Notes under the pieces: model-generated
Told to the model about the DNA's origin: nothing
Seen by the model: only the letters and a program-made list of their open reading frames with translations
The model's database searches: none
Position numbers and translations under genes: made by a program
Part shown: piece after piece, positions 47,332-57,319 of the stretch
How positions within the stretch are numbered: the stretch's first letter is position 1
Layout: each line of letters begins with the position of its first letter
Source of the DNA: Dyadobacter sandarakinus
GTDB taxonomy: Bacteria; Bacteroidota; Bacteroidia; Cytophagales; Spirosomataceae
DNA: 64,000 nt
Reading direction: 5' to 3'
Assembly (NCBI RefSeq): GCF_016894445.1
Contig: NZ_CP056775.1
Coordinates: 620,001 to 684,000, forward strand

Positions 47332-50300
47332 ATGAATGAAAGTTTACGTGTCCAACCCAGCCCCCCGCTAAGAAAAATCCGGAAAGCCGCCCTGGCAGGC
47401 TCCCTGGCGATGATGATGTGTCTCGGCCATGAGGCCGGGGCTGGTGCTGCTGCCCCGCTGGCCGGTCCGTGCGCTCCTGTAAGTACGCTGGATTGCAATG
47501 CACTTACCGTAGGCATGCCTTATAATCTTTCATTTACCTCGGGTGTAACCAATAGCATTGTTGACAAAAATGGCACAGGTACCGGCTTTACCGCAGTAAA
47601 TACGTACTCGGGTACCAGGCTGTCTGCCGACGGATCTGTTTCCAATGCATCGGTTCCGGGATATACACCATCCAAAATCACCGTCACCGGCGGCCGCCTG
47701 CAGGTAGTTGCCAGCAAAGGAATTGACTTTCAGGCCAACAACAATCAGATCAATACCCTGAGTGTGCGGGTGCTGGCTACACAAAAATTTCAGATCGAGG
47801 TCAAACTTTTGAATCCTGTAAATGGAGCCGACTCGCAGCAAGGCGGTATATGGTACGGTCTGAATGACAAAACATTCGTGAAGCTGGGCGTGACTGGCAA
47901 CAGGGTTGAACTTCGCAAAGAGTTTAATGACGTGTCGAGCACCACTTCGGGCACCGGCAACCCTGATCAGCGCCGGACAGGTGTGATCAGTAACCTGAAC
48001 ACCCAGACCGTGTGGCTGCGCCTCGTGATCGATGCAGGTACGAACACCGCAGAAGGATTTTACTCCACAAATGGAACCACCTATACAAGTACAGGCGCAG
48101 GCTACGGCACTTCCGGGGTAAGCATTTCGGGAACAGGGCTTACCGCCGGCGAGCAGTATGCGGGTATTTTTTCAACTTACCGCAATGCATCCGCAGCGGT
48201 TACCTATACTTATGACGATTTCGCGGTAACATCCCTTGCCAGCCAGGCGAGTGCGAGTATCAACTTTCGCCCGTCGGGCAGTGCGGCACCTTCCGGCTAT
48301 ACGGCGGATAACGGTTTGCCATTTGATGCAGGCCGCAAGTTCGGCTGGCTTACCGCCACTACTTCGCAGCCTTCGGATTACAGCGCCAATACCCGCCTGC
48401 GGACCGGAACCGGCGATGCACGCCAGCTGTCGCTGATTCAGATGCAATCAAATGCCAACAACACAACACCCGGCAAGTGGGAGTATGTGGTGCCCAATGG
48501 AAGTTACAGAGTATCCGTCAGTGCCGGCGACAATAATTATTTTGACAGCAACCACCAGGTCAATGTGGAAGGCCTGCCTGCCATCACGGACTTTGCCGGT
48601 TCGTCGGCGACCAAGTTCAGGGTAGGCACCGCGCTGGTGCAGGTTTCGGATGGAAGGCTTACCATTGATGCAACCGGCGGTACCAACACCAAAATGAACT
48701 ACGTGACATTTGCGCCGGCTACTGCTGTTACCGACAACACTGCACCTACGGCCAGTGCGCGTTTTACCGGCAGTCTGATGTCGGCAGGTGTGTACAACGG
48801 TGCAGTAAGGGTGATCATGACTGCGGCTGACAACGGAGGCTCGGGACTGAAGACTTTTCAGTATGCATTGAACGGAGGTTCTTTTACCAACTACACCGCA
48901 CCGTTCAGCGTAAGTACGCCAGGCAATTACAGCTACGTGATCCGGGTTGTGGACGGAAATAACAATACAACTACGACAAGTGCATTCAGTTTCTCGATTT
49001 TCGCTCCTGCTTCACCGGGTGCATACATGGTATTGCGCAACCTGGATGGCTTCCCGGCAAACGATCAGCTGACTTTTTCACGCATTCAGATCCCATGGAG
49101 ACGTACATCGCCTGAGGTAACTCCCTACAACCGGAATCATGATGTTGTAAAACTGAGAATCCAGAGCAAGGGATCGGGCAGTCTAACGGTCAGCAATCTG
49201 GTTTTGTCGAACCCATCAGCCTGGAAGGTCATTGCAATCAACTCCGACAGTTCGGCGGCAACACCGGTTTCAATCAATCCGCGCGGATCGGTGGATGTGG
49301 CGATCAGGTTCACGGCACTCGATGCTTCCACACGGGTGAAGGTTTTTCATGATACGCTGACGATCAACAGCAATGATGGAAATACACCGGCCCGGAAAGT
49401 TGTGCTGCACGGTTTGTACCAGCGCATGGGTGAAGGTAAAAATGAACCCCATGCACAGGAAATCATCAATGCATTCGGTTTTACTTCCAAAACCGGTTAC
49501 GGATACGAAGACAATGGAAACAATGGCAACTCGGTAATGCCCAGCTCCAACGAAGTGCCCATTTCTTATTTTGTCAGAGCGGATGCGACAAAGCCGGTGA
49601 CAGTACGCCAGCTGGCTGCTTACCACGGGTGCTGTGCTGCTACGGAAACGTTCCGTTATTTTGCCAAAGGATCAGGTACGCTGAACGCAGTGTACGCCCA
49701 TGATCCGCTGGACGGACAATCGCTAAGTCCAAGGCTCCGCAATTCGACCCAGGCTGCGATAGGAACGTTCAGCCCTGCGGGCAGTTTCGGTATCCGTCTG
49801 GGAACCACTTCCTCTTCGGACCGTACGCAGAATGCCGGTGGTATCATCGGGATCCGTTTCCTGCGTGCGATTGATATGAACGGCAATTTTGTTCCGAATA
49901 CCTACTTTGTGAACCACGATTATATCGACAACTCATTCACGAATTATGATTATCAGGACAACATTTACATCATTGAAAATGTAAAGCCGGAAACAGGTAC
50001 CGTGAATTACTCCGACCTGGCCAGTACGACCTCCTCAGCCATCAACTTCAATCCCACGCTCACAGGCGCCAATTCGTCCTCGACCGTGACGTTGAAAAAC
50101 ATGGGTACAACCTATTCCAACGGCAGCTCCGACCCAAGTATTACCATCAAGAGCGTCAGGATTGTGGGGCCTAATGCCAGTGAATTTTCCTACACGGCAC
50201 TGAGCACAACGTCCCTGGCCGTACAGGCTACTACGCCTTTAACAGTCCGGTTTGCACCGTCAAGTGCAGGTATCAAAAATGCGGCAATCCTGGTCAACTA

Positions 50301-51153
50301 CAATAATTCAAAGTCGCCGCTGCGCATTCCGCTCTATGGAATTGCAAACAGCAATGCGTCTACCGTGAGCGTTGTACGACGGATCAAATCCGGTTCGAAC
50401 GCAGCATTGACCGTGGGTGGTGATACGTATGAAGCCGATAACACCTATCGCACAGGCTCCATACAACTGGATACGCAAAGCCCGCCGAATGGCGTGGCCG
50501 GAACCGATATCGATGCATTGTACCAGAGCTATCTTTCCGCCAGTACGGACTTGGCCCAGACCGGCTACGACATTCCGGTGAGCAATGGTAACTACCTGGT
50601 GAGAATGCACTTTATCGAAAACTTCTTTACAGAAGACGGTGCGCGCGTTTTTGGTACCACCATTGAAAACCAGCCGGTACTTTCCAACTTCGACATTTTT
50701 GCAGAGGCAGGATACCGGACGGCCCTTGTGAAGGATTTTGCCGCCACAGTTTCGGATGGTGTGCTTACAATCCGCTACAATCCGTCTGTTAACCGGGTCG
50801 CGATTGCTGCCATTGAAATATTCAGGCTGGTAAACAGCGGTGCGAGGATCGCAGCTGAGCCGGAAAATGAGATCGTGGGCGAGTCGGGAGCCATGGAAAT
50901 GGCCGTATACCCGAACCCCGCTGCGGGTGGAGAGGTTTACCTTGACCTGAGAAACTTTGGCAAGAATGAGCCCGTGGATGTATCGGTGGTTAACCTGTTT
51001 GGTACTGCGGTAAAACGTCAGCAGGTGGCAACGGATGCAGAAGGCAGGGCCCGCGCAATTTTGTATCAGAATGAAAAACCTGCAAAGGGAATTTACCTGA
51101 TCCGTGCGCAGTCATCCTCCGGAGCACTTACTACGAAGCTGCTTGTGGAGTAA
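47332..51153 (+). CDS. Modular T9SS-secreted lectin/malectin protein (1,273 aa)
   Basis: ATG at 47332 (MNESLRVQPSPPLRKIRKAA) starts a signal peptide ending near GAGA; a longer frame from 47266 is less likely. Order by approximate residues: ConA-like lectin with a CX7C opening (47-302), malectin-like (306-463), OmpL47-like Ig (468-560), a DUF4114-like module with the AYHGCCAATE motif and YDYQDNIYIIENV end (562-887), an ASH domain (890-1008), malectin (1009-1167) and a T9SS type A sorting domain (1192-1273, VYPNPAAGGE). From residue 306 to 1167 the order equals residues 3779-4646 of the giant protein. It has no propeller. A strong terminator follows. Confidence 0.9.
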   Translation: MNESLRVQPSPPLRKIRKAALAGSLAMMMCLGHEAGAGAAAPLAGPCAPVSTLDCNALTVGMPYNLSFTSGVTNSIVDKNGTGTGFTAVNTYSGTRLSADGSVSNASVPGYTPSKITVTGGRLQVVASKGIDFQANNNQINTLSVRVLATQKFQIEVKLLNPVNGADSQQGGIWYGLNDKTFVKLGVTGNRVELRKEFNDVSSTTSGTGNPDQRRTGVISNLNTQTVWLRLVIDAGTNTAEGFYSTNGTTYTSTGAGYGTSGVSISGTGLTAGEQYAGIFSTYRNASAAVTYTYDDFAVTSLASQASASINFRPSGSAAPSGYTADNGLPFDAGRKFGWLTATTSQPSDYSANTRLRTGTGDARQLSLIQMQSNANNTTPGKWEYVVPNGSYRVSVSAGDNNYFDSNHQVNVEGLPAITDFAGSSATKFRVGTALVQVSDGRLTIDATGGTNTKMNYVTFAPATAVTDNTAPTASARFTGSLMSAGVYNGAVRVIMTAADNGGSGLKTFQYALNGGSFTNYTAPFSVSTPGNYSYVIRVVDGNNNTTTTSAFSFSIFAPASPGAYMVLRNLDGFPANDQLTFSRIQIPWRRTSPEVTPYNRNHDVVKLRIQSKGSGSLTVSNLVLSNPSAWKVIAINSDSSAATPVSINPRGSVDVAIRFTALDASTRVKVFHDTLTINSNDGNTPARKVVLHGLYQRMGEGKNEPHAQEIINAFGFTSKTGYGYEDNGNNGNSVMPSSNEVPISYFVRADATKPVTVRQLAAYHGCCAATETFRYFAKGSGTLNAVYAHDPLDGQSLSPRLRNSTQAAIGTFSPAGSFGIRLGTTSSSDRTQNAGGIIGIRFLRAIDMNGNFVPNTYFVNHDYIDNSFTNYDYQDNIYIIENVKPETGTVNYSDLASTTSSAINFNPTLTGANSSSTVTLKNMGTTYSNGSSDPSITIKSVRIVGPNASEFSYTALSTTSLAVQATTPLTVRFAPSSAGIKNAAILVNYNNSKSPLRIPLYGIANSNASTVSVVRRIKSGSNAALTVGGDTYEADNTYRTGSIQLDTQSPPNGVAGTDIDALYQSYLSASTDLAQTGYDIPVSNGNYLVRMHFIENFFTEDGARVFGTTIENQPVLSNFDIFAEAGYRTALVKDFAATVSDGVLTIRYNPSVNRVAIAAIEIFRLVNSGARIAAEPENEIVGESGAMEMAVYPNPAAGGEVYLDLRNFGKNEPVDVSVVNLFGTAVKRQQVATDAEGRARAILYQNEKPAKGIYLIRAQSSSGALTTKLLVE

Positions 51154-51175
51154 CATAGCATAAAAATGATTGTTA

Positions 51176-51208
51176 AATGGGCAGCCTTACAGGTTGCCCA
51201 TTTTTTTT
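51176..51208 (+). terminator. Terminator after the modular pair
   Basis: AATGGGCAGCC (51176-51186) pairs with GGTTGCCCATT (51192-51202) with one G-T pair around a TTACA loop, followed by eight T. It ends the 41976-51153 unit. Confidence 0.9.
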
Positions 51209-51254
51209 GGTACAATTTTAGAACATGTCTTTGCATTCACCATGATGTAAAAAC

Positions 51255-51782
51255 ATGCACACCCACCTGTCTGCTTTTCCCGATTCGCCCGCGAAAGATA
51301 ATCCCGGCTTCGCCACCCGCCTCGTAACGCTCACTGTCAATGGTAATCCCGTTGTGCTTGATGTTCAGCCCTGGGTAAGTTTGCTCGACGCCCTGCGCGA
51401 CCGTGCCGGACTTACCGGTACAAAAAAAGGATGTGATCATGGTCAGTGCGGGGCTTGCACGGTACTTTGTGACGGCGAGCGCGTGCTGAGCTGCCTCAGT
51501 CTCGCGGTCATGAAAGACGGTTCCGAAATCACCACCATTGAAGGCGTGGCCCGGGATGGTGTGCTGCAACCCATTCAGCAGGCATTTATTGATCACGATG
51601 CATTCCAGTGCGGTTACTGCACCCCGGGACAAATCTGCAGTGCCATAGGTCTGATGCGCGAGGGCAAAGCCAAGAGCCGCGATGAGGTAAAAGAACTCAT
51701 GAGCGGGAACCTGTGCCGCTGCGGTGCCAATACCCAGATTATTGATGCCATCATGAAAGTTCAGGAAAACCAGACACGATGA
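51255..51782 (+). CDS. paoA: Aldehyde/xanthine dehydrogenase iron-sulfur subunit
   Basis: This 175-residue small subunit of a molybdenum hydroxylase carries two [2Fe-2S] clusters. The plant-ferredoxin-type ligands are C60, C65, C68 and C80, and the second cluster uses C119, C122, C154 and C156 (CGYC and CRC). It moves electrons from the molybdenum site to FAD. The order small, FAD, large subunit is that of PaoABC-type periplasmic aldehyde oxidoreductases. No convincing Tat signal (twin Arg) is visible in the first 30 residues, so the location is open. It overlaps the next gene by four bases (ATGA). The paoA symbol is by analogy. Confidence 0.9.
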   Translation: MHTHLSAFPDSPAKDNPGFATRLVTLTVNGNPVVLDVQPWVSLLDALRDRAGLTGTKKGCDHGQCGACTVLCDGERVLSCLSLAVMKDGSEITTIEGVARDGVLQPIQQAFIDHDAFQCGYCTPGQICSAIGLMREGKAKSRDEVKELMSGNLCRCGANTQIIDAIMKVQENQTR

Positions 51783-52798
51783 ATCCATTTGCATTTGCTC
51801 AGGCAAACACGGTAGGCGAAGCGCTTGCCGGTGTACACGATACGGAGCGTGCCAGCTTTGTGGCGGGAGGCACCAACATCCTTGACCTCATGAAATACGG
51901 GGTATCGCATCCCGGCATGCTGGTGGATGTTACGCGTATTCCGGACTTAAACGCCATCAGCGCTTTGCCAGACGGAGGTCTACGGCTTGGCGCGCTCGCA
52001 ACCAATGCGCATACAGCCTACCATCCGGAGGTTGAACATAGATACCCGCTGCTGTCAAAAGCGATACTGGCAGGTGCTTCTCCCCAGATCCGTAATATGG
52101 CCACCAATGGCGGCAACCTGCTGCAAAGGACCAGGTGCTACTATTTCTATGATCCCGATACGCCCTGCAATAAGCGCGAGCCCGGCAGCGGATGCTCCGC
52201 CCTCCACGGGTATAACCGGAATATGGCCATACTGGGTACAAGTCCCGATTGCATTGCCGTGTTTCCATCGGATATGTGCGTGGCACTGGCAGCGCTGGAT
52301 GCACGGGTGCAGGTAGCCGGGCCGGCAGGGGAGAGGAGTATTGCATTCGGGGATTTTCACAGGCTGCCCGGCGATAAGCCGGAAGTAGACAACACACTGG
52401 CTGCGGGCGAGCTGATCACGTCGATTGACTTGCCTGCAAAGGGTTTTGAGAAGTATTATACCTATCTGAAAATCCGCGACCGGAGCTCATACTCCTTTGC
52501 GCTGATCTCGGTGGCCCTGGCTTTTGAACTGGAAGATGGCCTGATCCGTGAAGCAAGGCTGGCGCTTGGAGGCGTGGCCCACAAGCCCTGGCGCTCGCCC
52601 GAAGCCGAGCAGTACCTGGCGGGCAAGGAGCCAATACCTGAGCATTTCAGTAAAGCAGCAGCTCTCGCGCTTGATGGAGCCGTGGGATATGAACACAATC
52701 ATTTCAAAATTGAACTTGCGCGGCGTGCCATTGTCCGTACCGGCATGATGGCCCTGCAACCGGAAACCCAGCTGCCCGGTGCGCAGCCTTCTCTTTAA
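51779..52798 (+). CDS. paoB: Aldehyde/xanthine dehydrogenase FAD subunit
   Basis: This 339-residue FAD-binding subunit has the CO-dehydrogenase-flavoprotein fold. The FAD pyrophosphate loop is FVAGGTNILDLMKYG near residue 31. The second FAD motif is SPQIRNMATNGGNLLQRTRCYYF near 99. A four-Cys group (CYYFYDPDTPCNKREPGSGCSALHG) follows, as in PaoB, which holds an extra [4Fe-4S] cluster there. The C-terminal domain includes KIRDRSSYSFALISVALA. Start and stop fit tightly between the partner subunits (four-base overlap upstream, 11-base gap downstream), so it is translated as part of the operon. Confidence 0.9.
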   Translation: MNPFAFAQANTVGEALAGVHDTERASFVAGGTNILDLMKYGVSHPGMLVDVTRIPDLNAISALPDGGLRLGALATNAHTAYHPEVEHRYPLLSKAILAGASPQIRNMATNGGNLLQRTRCYYFYDPDTPCNKREPGSGCSALHGYNRNMAILGTSPDCIAVFPSDMCVALAALDARVQVAGPAGERSIAFGDFHRLPGDKPEVDNTLAAGELITSIDLPAKGFEKYYTYLKIRDRSSYSFALISVALAFELEDGLIREARLALGGVAHKPWRSPEAEQYLAGKEPIPEHFSKAAALALDGAVGYEHNHFKIELARRAIVRTGMMALQPETQLPGAQPSL

Positions 52799-52809
52799 AC
52801 ATATTCAGG

Positions 52810-55048
52810 ATGTCGATAAAAGGAACAATTGGCGAGCCGGTGAGCCGGCTGGAAGGAGAACTTAAAGTAACGGGCGACGCCCGCTATGCCGGCGATTACC
52901 CTGCGGCAGACCTGCTTTACGGGTATGTGGTCAACAGTGTTATTACTAAAGGGACCATAGAAAAAATGGACACCTCGCGTGCATTGGCAGTACCCGGCGT
53001 AGTGAAGGTATTTACGCATGAAAACAAACCTTCTCTCGCATGGTTTGACTTCAAGTATGCAGATATGGATGCGCCGCCCGGATCGGTGTTCAAGCCTTTG
53101 CATGATGATAAGATCCTGTACAACGGACAGCCCATCGCGCTGGTCGTGGCGGATACCTTCGAGGCCGCGCGCTTTGCAGCTACCCTGGTGCAGGTGGTGT
53201 ACAAGGAAGAATCTTTTTCAACCAACATTCATGATAATGCAGGCAAGGCCCGGGATCCTAAAAAAGGATTGGCAACCTTACTGAAACCACCTCCGCCCAA
53301 GCCGCAGGGGGATTTTGATCAGGCATTTTCGGGCGCCGCTGCACAGGTTACCGCGCACATTGAGCATGGTACCGAGCACCATAATCCTATGGAGCTGTTT
53401 GCGACCACCACTGTTTACGAAGGCAAAGGAAAGCTTACGATTTACGACAAAACGCAGGGTACCGTCAATAGTCAGCTCTACGTCTGCAATGTATTCGGGT
53501 TGAAATTCAAGAATGTTCGCGTTGTTTCACCTTATGTGGGCGGCGCATTTGGGTCGGTGGTTGCGGCCGCAGTACCAGCTGTTTATGTCCGTGATGGCAG
53601 CGCTTGAACTGAAACGCTCCGTACGTGTGGTACTGAGCCGCAAGCAGATGTTTACCTTTGGCCACCGCCCGCCTACCCTGCAGACCATGCGCTTCGGTGC
53701 CGATGCTTCCGGACGGCTTACTGCGCTCGGACATGCTGCCTTGGGAGAAACTTCACAGTTTGAAGATTACATTGAAAACGTCGTAAACTGGGGCGGGATG
53801 CTTTATCCTGCGGAAAATACAAAGCTGGAATACCAGATCATACCCATGGATGTATTTAGCCCGCTGGATATGCGTGCGCCGGGAGGAAGTACTGGCATGC
53901 ATGCCATTGAAAGTACCCTCGATGAGCTGGCTTACGCCCTGCACATGGATCCCGTACAGCTTCGCCTCGCCAATTATACCACCACCGATCCCAGCAAGAA
54001 AAAACCATATACGAGCAAGGAGCTGAAAGCCTGCTACGAGCAGGGTGCCGAGCGTTTTGGCTGGTACAACCGCAATCCTGAGCCGCGCAGCATGCGCCGC
54101 GGAAGCAAGCTGGTGGGCTACGGTATGGCTACCGGGATATGGGAGGCCAACCAGCTGGTAGCCCGCGTCGCCGCTACGGTACGTAGTGATGGAAAGCTGC
54201 ATATTTCCAGTGCGGTCACGGACATTGGCACAGGTACCAAAACCGTCATGGCGCAGATTGCGGCAGACGAGCTGGGACTGCCCATTGAAAATGTAATTGT
54301 AGGATATGGCGACAGCGATATGCCTTTTGCACCCATTCAGGGGGGCTCTTTCACGCTGGCAACCCTGGGTTCGGCCATTCAGGCGAGTTGTATGGCATTG
54401 CGTAAAAAGCTCTTGAAAATTGCAGCCAAAGCGCCGGATTCACCTTTTTCAGGCTTAAAGACAGATGATGTGGTTTTCAGGGACGGAATGTTTTTTCTGA
54501 AAGACAATCCTGCACAAATAATGTCACTGCAAACTGTAATAGAGCTTAATAAAGGCAAGGAAGTACGCACGGTCAATACCGGTCTGCCGCGTGTATTCAA
54601 AACCAAAAACTACGCCCGTGCAGCACATAGCGCGGCTTTTGTAGAAGTGGAAGTAGATGAAGAGCTGGGAATCATACAGGTAAAGCGGGCCCTCACCACC
54701 GTAGCGGCAGGCCGCATCATCAATCCCAAAACGGCACGCAGCCAGATCCTGGGCGGCATGGTGTGGGGTATCAGCAAGGCGCTGATGGAAGAGACTTCAC
54801 AGGACCACCGCCTCGGCAAGTACATGAATCCCAACCTGGCCGAATACCACATTCCCGTCCACGCCGATGTACATGACCTGGACGTGGTTTTTGTGGAGGA
54901 AAAAGATGAGCTGATCAATGGACTCGGCATTAAAGGAGTAGGGGAGATCGGGCTGGTGGCCATGGTACCTGCGATTACGAATGCCATTTTTCATGCAACA
55001 GGAAAGCGTATACACAAGCTGCCCGTCAGGCTTGATGCATTGTTGTAA
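52810..55048 (+). pseudogene. paoC: Molybdenum-binding large subunit, frameshifted (PaoC/XdhA-like)
   Basis: Two frames together make one large subunit of about 745 residues, the usual PaoC length. The first frame (52810-53607) matches to VSPYVGGAFGS at 53556 and then runs out of homology. The second frame carries on from LRPQYQLFMSVMAALE at 53561 to a stop at 55048. Four bases (GTGG, 53557-53560) stand where the family needs one Gly codon, so one base has been gained. The break falls in the GGAFGSG loop that binds the molybdenum cofactor. The rest is intact, including GGSTGMHAIESTLDELA and GVGEIGLVAMVPAITNAI with the catalytic Glu. Either the enzyme is inactivated or the read or assembly has an error; the lack of other damage favours a recent or artificial change. 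Confidence 0.85.
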
Positions 55049-55116
55049 ACACTTTTGTCAAACAAAACTTAACAGAAGGTTAACCGCGGGGATAGTTTAA
55101 GGAAATACTGGAAAAA

Positions 55117-55124
55117 TACTTTTG
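55117..55124 (+). promoter_or_regulatory. -7 promoter element before the 55147 operon
   Basis: TACTTTTG is an exact match to TAnnTTTG and lies 22 bases before the start codon. The -33 side is weak (GTTTAA, 18 bases upstream). It would begin transcription of the four-gene operon 55147-59476. Confidence 0.4.
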
Positions 55125-55146
55125 GGCATCTGAACTGTAAAGGTCG

Positions 55147-56133
55147 ATGCCCAAAATGAAAAGCTTTCCCGCTGCACTGGCTTTATGGCCGCTCTTCTTT
55201 CTCCTGCTGTTTTGTACCAACTTTTCTGTCCCGGCTGTGTATGGTGTACAACCGGCAGCATTGCTCAAAAATGCTGTATTTATAAGTGACACTGTCCGCG
55301 CAGGCTCATTCTCGGTCATTACCTACAATATTGCAGGCCTTCCTCAGGGCCTGTCCAGTGCGGCTGGCAACCGTGCCCAAAGTACCGGAAGCATCGGTGA
55401 AAAGCTGAATGCTTACGATATCTGCCATGTGCAGGAGGATTTCAACTACAATGACCAGCTTTATAACAGCGGCAATGCGCACCCGTACCGCTCAGGTTCA
55501 AAGGGCCCGGTGCTTTTTGGCGATGGCCTCAATACCCTTTCCCGGTACCCGGTATCGGAGCTCAAAAGGGTAGCCTGGACGCATTGTACCGGCGCCGATT
55601 GCTTTACACCCAAAGGTTTCAGCTACTCGCGGATAGCCATTCGCCGGGGCGTGTTTGTGGATTTTTATAACGTACATGCCAATGCATTCAACCATCCCGA
55701 AGCCGCAGCAGCACGTCGTGGCAACCTGCGCCAGCTTTCGGAATACATCAGGAAGCACTCGGCCAACACAGCGGTGGTGATCATGGGTGACCTCAATGCG
55801 CATTATACTTTTGCGGACGACAATGTGCACGATCTGATCAGGGATAATGCACTGAGCGATATCTGGGTTGAATTGAAATGCAATAAAAAGTACCCCGTCG
55901 AAAAGGACGCGCTTCCAGCCAGCAACATCCTCGACCTGACCGATTCCTCTGAAACCATTGACAAGATCCTTTACCGCAGCAGTGCGGTCGTGCAGCTTGT
56001 TCCGGCAGCATACCGGTTTGAAAAAGAATTGTTCAGAAATGAAAAGGGCAGCCCGCTTTCCGACCACCACCCGGTAAGCGCAGTTTTCAACTGGAAACTT
56101 CCTGAACTACCCTTACTGCTGACCCAAAACTGA
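55147..56133 (+). CDS. Exported endonuclease/exonuclease/phosphatase (EEP) family protein
   Basis: The 328-residue protein has an N-terminal signal or anchor (ALALWPLFFLLLFCTNFSV). An EEP fold follows: SFSVITYNIAGLP, the catalytic Glu in CHVQEDF, the HANAF segment, the metal-binding MGDLNAHY and the SDHHPV end motif. Members include DNases and phospholipid or sphingomyelin phosphodiesterases; the NIAGLP start and secreted form recall sphingomyelinase-like enzymes, but the substrate is uncertain. A second start (ATG at 55156) is equally possible. It is followed after 13 bases by a glycosyltransferase and is probably the first gene of an envelope-related operon. Confidence 0.85.
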   Translation: MPKMKSFPAALALWPLFFLLLFCTNFSVPAVYGVQPAALLKNAVFISDTVRAGSFSVITYNIAGLPQGLSSAAGNRAQSTGSIGEKLNAYDICHVQEDFNYNDQLYNSGNAHPYRSGSKGPVLFGDGLNTLSRYPVSELKRVAWTHCTGADCFTPKGFSYSRIAIRRGVFVDFYNVHANAFNHPEAAAARRGNLRQLSEYIRKHSANTAVVIMGDLNAHYTFADDNVHDLIRDNALSDIWVELKCNKKYPVEKDALPASNILDLTDSSETIDKILYRSSAVVQLVPAAYRFEKELFRNEKGSPLSDHHPVSAVFNWKLPELPLLLTQN

Positions 56134-56146
56134 CTGTTCCCGGCCG

Positions 56147-57319
56147 ATGGAGAAAATCCGTGTTGCTTTTTTCGCTGATATACTGATCGAAGAGTTCGAC
56201 GGGGCTTCACGCACCATGTTCCAGCTCATTCGCCGGATTGATCCCCGCCGGTTTGAGTTTCTTTTTATATGCGGTACCGGGCCTGATACCCTGGCCGCTT
56301 GTGAATGCATCCGCATTCCCAGCCTCACACTGCCTTTTAACAACACGTACTCGGTGGCTTTGCCGCAGCTGGCAGGTAAAGCGCTGGAAGATAAGCTGCA
56401 AGCATTTGCCCCCGACGTCGTGCATATTGCAACGCCTTCTTTGCTCGGGAATTATGCCCTCCGCTTTGCCCATCACCGGGGTATTCCGGTACTGACGATC
56501 TACCATACCCATTTTATTTCCTACCTGGATTACTACCTCAGCAAAGCACCTTTTCTGATCCGGTACGCACGGGAAAGCATGGCAGCCGTGCATACGCGCT
56601 TTTACAATCAGTGCGACCGCATTTATGTCCCTTCCGAAAGCATTGCCAGGGAAAAGGTTGCTATGGGTGTTTCGCCGGGCAGGATCATGATCTGGAAGCG
56701 CGGGATCGATACCGTTCTTTTTAATCCCGGTAAAAGGAACCCTGCATTGATGAAGCGTCTGGTGGGCAATACCAGGCCCGTCATCTTGTTTGCCAGCAGG
56801 CTGGTTTGGGAGAAAAACCTGGAAACGCTGATCCGCATCTACAACCTTTGCCGCCAGGCGGAACTGCCTTATAACTTTGTGATTGCGGGCGACGGCGTGG
56901 CGCGCAAGGCTTGCGAACAGCAGATGCCGGGAGCTGTTTTTCTGGGTAAAGTGGATCACCAGACCCTGTCGGGCCTGTATGCCTCCGCGGATATTTTCCT
57001 TTTTACCTCCATATCTGAAACCTATGGCAACGTGGTCGCCGAAGCCATGGCATCGGGACTTCCGTGCGTCATTGCCGATGGCGGCGGCTCTGCCGATTTT
57101 GTGGCCCAGGGCGAAAACGGGTTCAAGTGTGATCCCGGAGATGCAGCGGACTATGTGGGCAAGCTCCGGCTGGTGCTGGAAAACCGTGCGGTCTGGGAGC
57201 GCTTTGCCGCTGCGGGGAGGGCACTCAGCCTAACACTCGACTGGGAGCAGCTTGCAGGACAGTATTTTCATGAAATAGGAAAAATGGCCGGACAACTTGC
57301 GGCCGGTGAACTGGCATGA
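56147..57319 (+). CDS. GT4-family glycosyltransferase
   Basis: This 390-residue two-domain GT-B glycosyltransferase has the N-terminal segment VAFFADILIEEFDGASRT and HTHFISYLDYYL, resembling the MgtA/SqdX mannosyl- or quinovosyl-transferase group. The C-terminal nucleotide-sugar domain has VILFASRLVWEKNLETLI, FLGKVDHQTLSGLYASADIF and the E-x7-E motif in SETYGNVVAEAMASG. It probably adds a sugar from a nucleotide donor to a lipid acceptor at the inner membrane. It overlaps the flippase-like gene by four bases, so their products probably work together on a glycolipid or surface polysaccharide. Confidence 0.88.
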   Translation: MEKIRVAFFADILIEEFDGASRTMFQLIRRIDPRRFEFLFICGTGPDTLAACECIRIPSLTLPFNNTYSVALPQLAGKALEDKLQAFAPDVVHIATPSLLGNYALRFAHHRGIPVLTIYHTHFISYLDYYLSKAPFLIRYARESMAAVHTRFYNQCDRIYVPSESIAREKVAMGVSPGRIMIWKRGIDTVLFNPGKRNPALMKRLVGNTRPVILFASRLVWEKNLETLIRIYNLCRQAELPYNFVIAGDGVARKACEQQMPGAVFLGKVDHQTLSGLYASADIFLFTSISETYGNVVAEAMASGLPCVIADGGGSADFVAQGENGFKCDPGDAADYVGKLRLVLENRAVWERFAAAGRALSLTLDWEQLAGQYFHEIGKMAGQLAAGELA

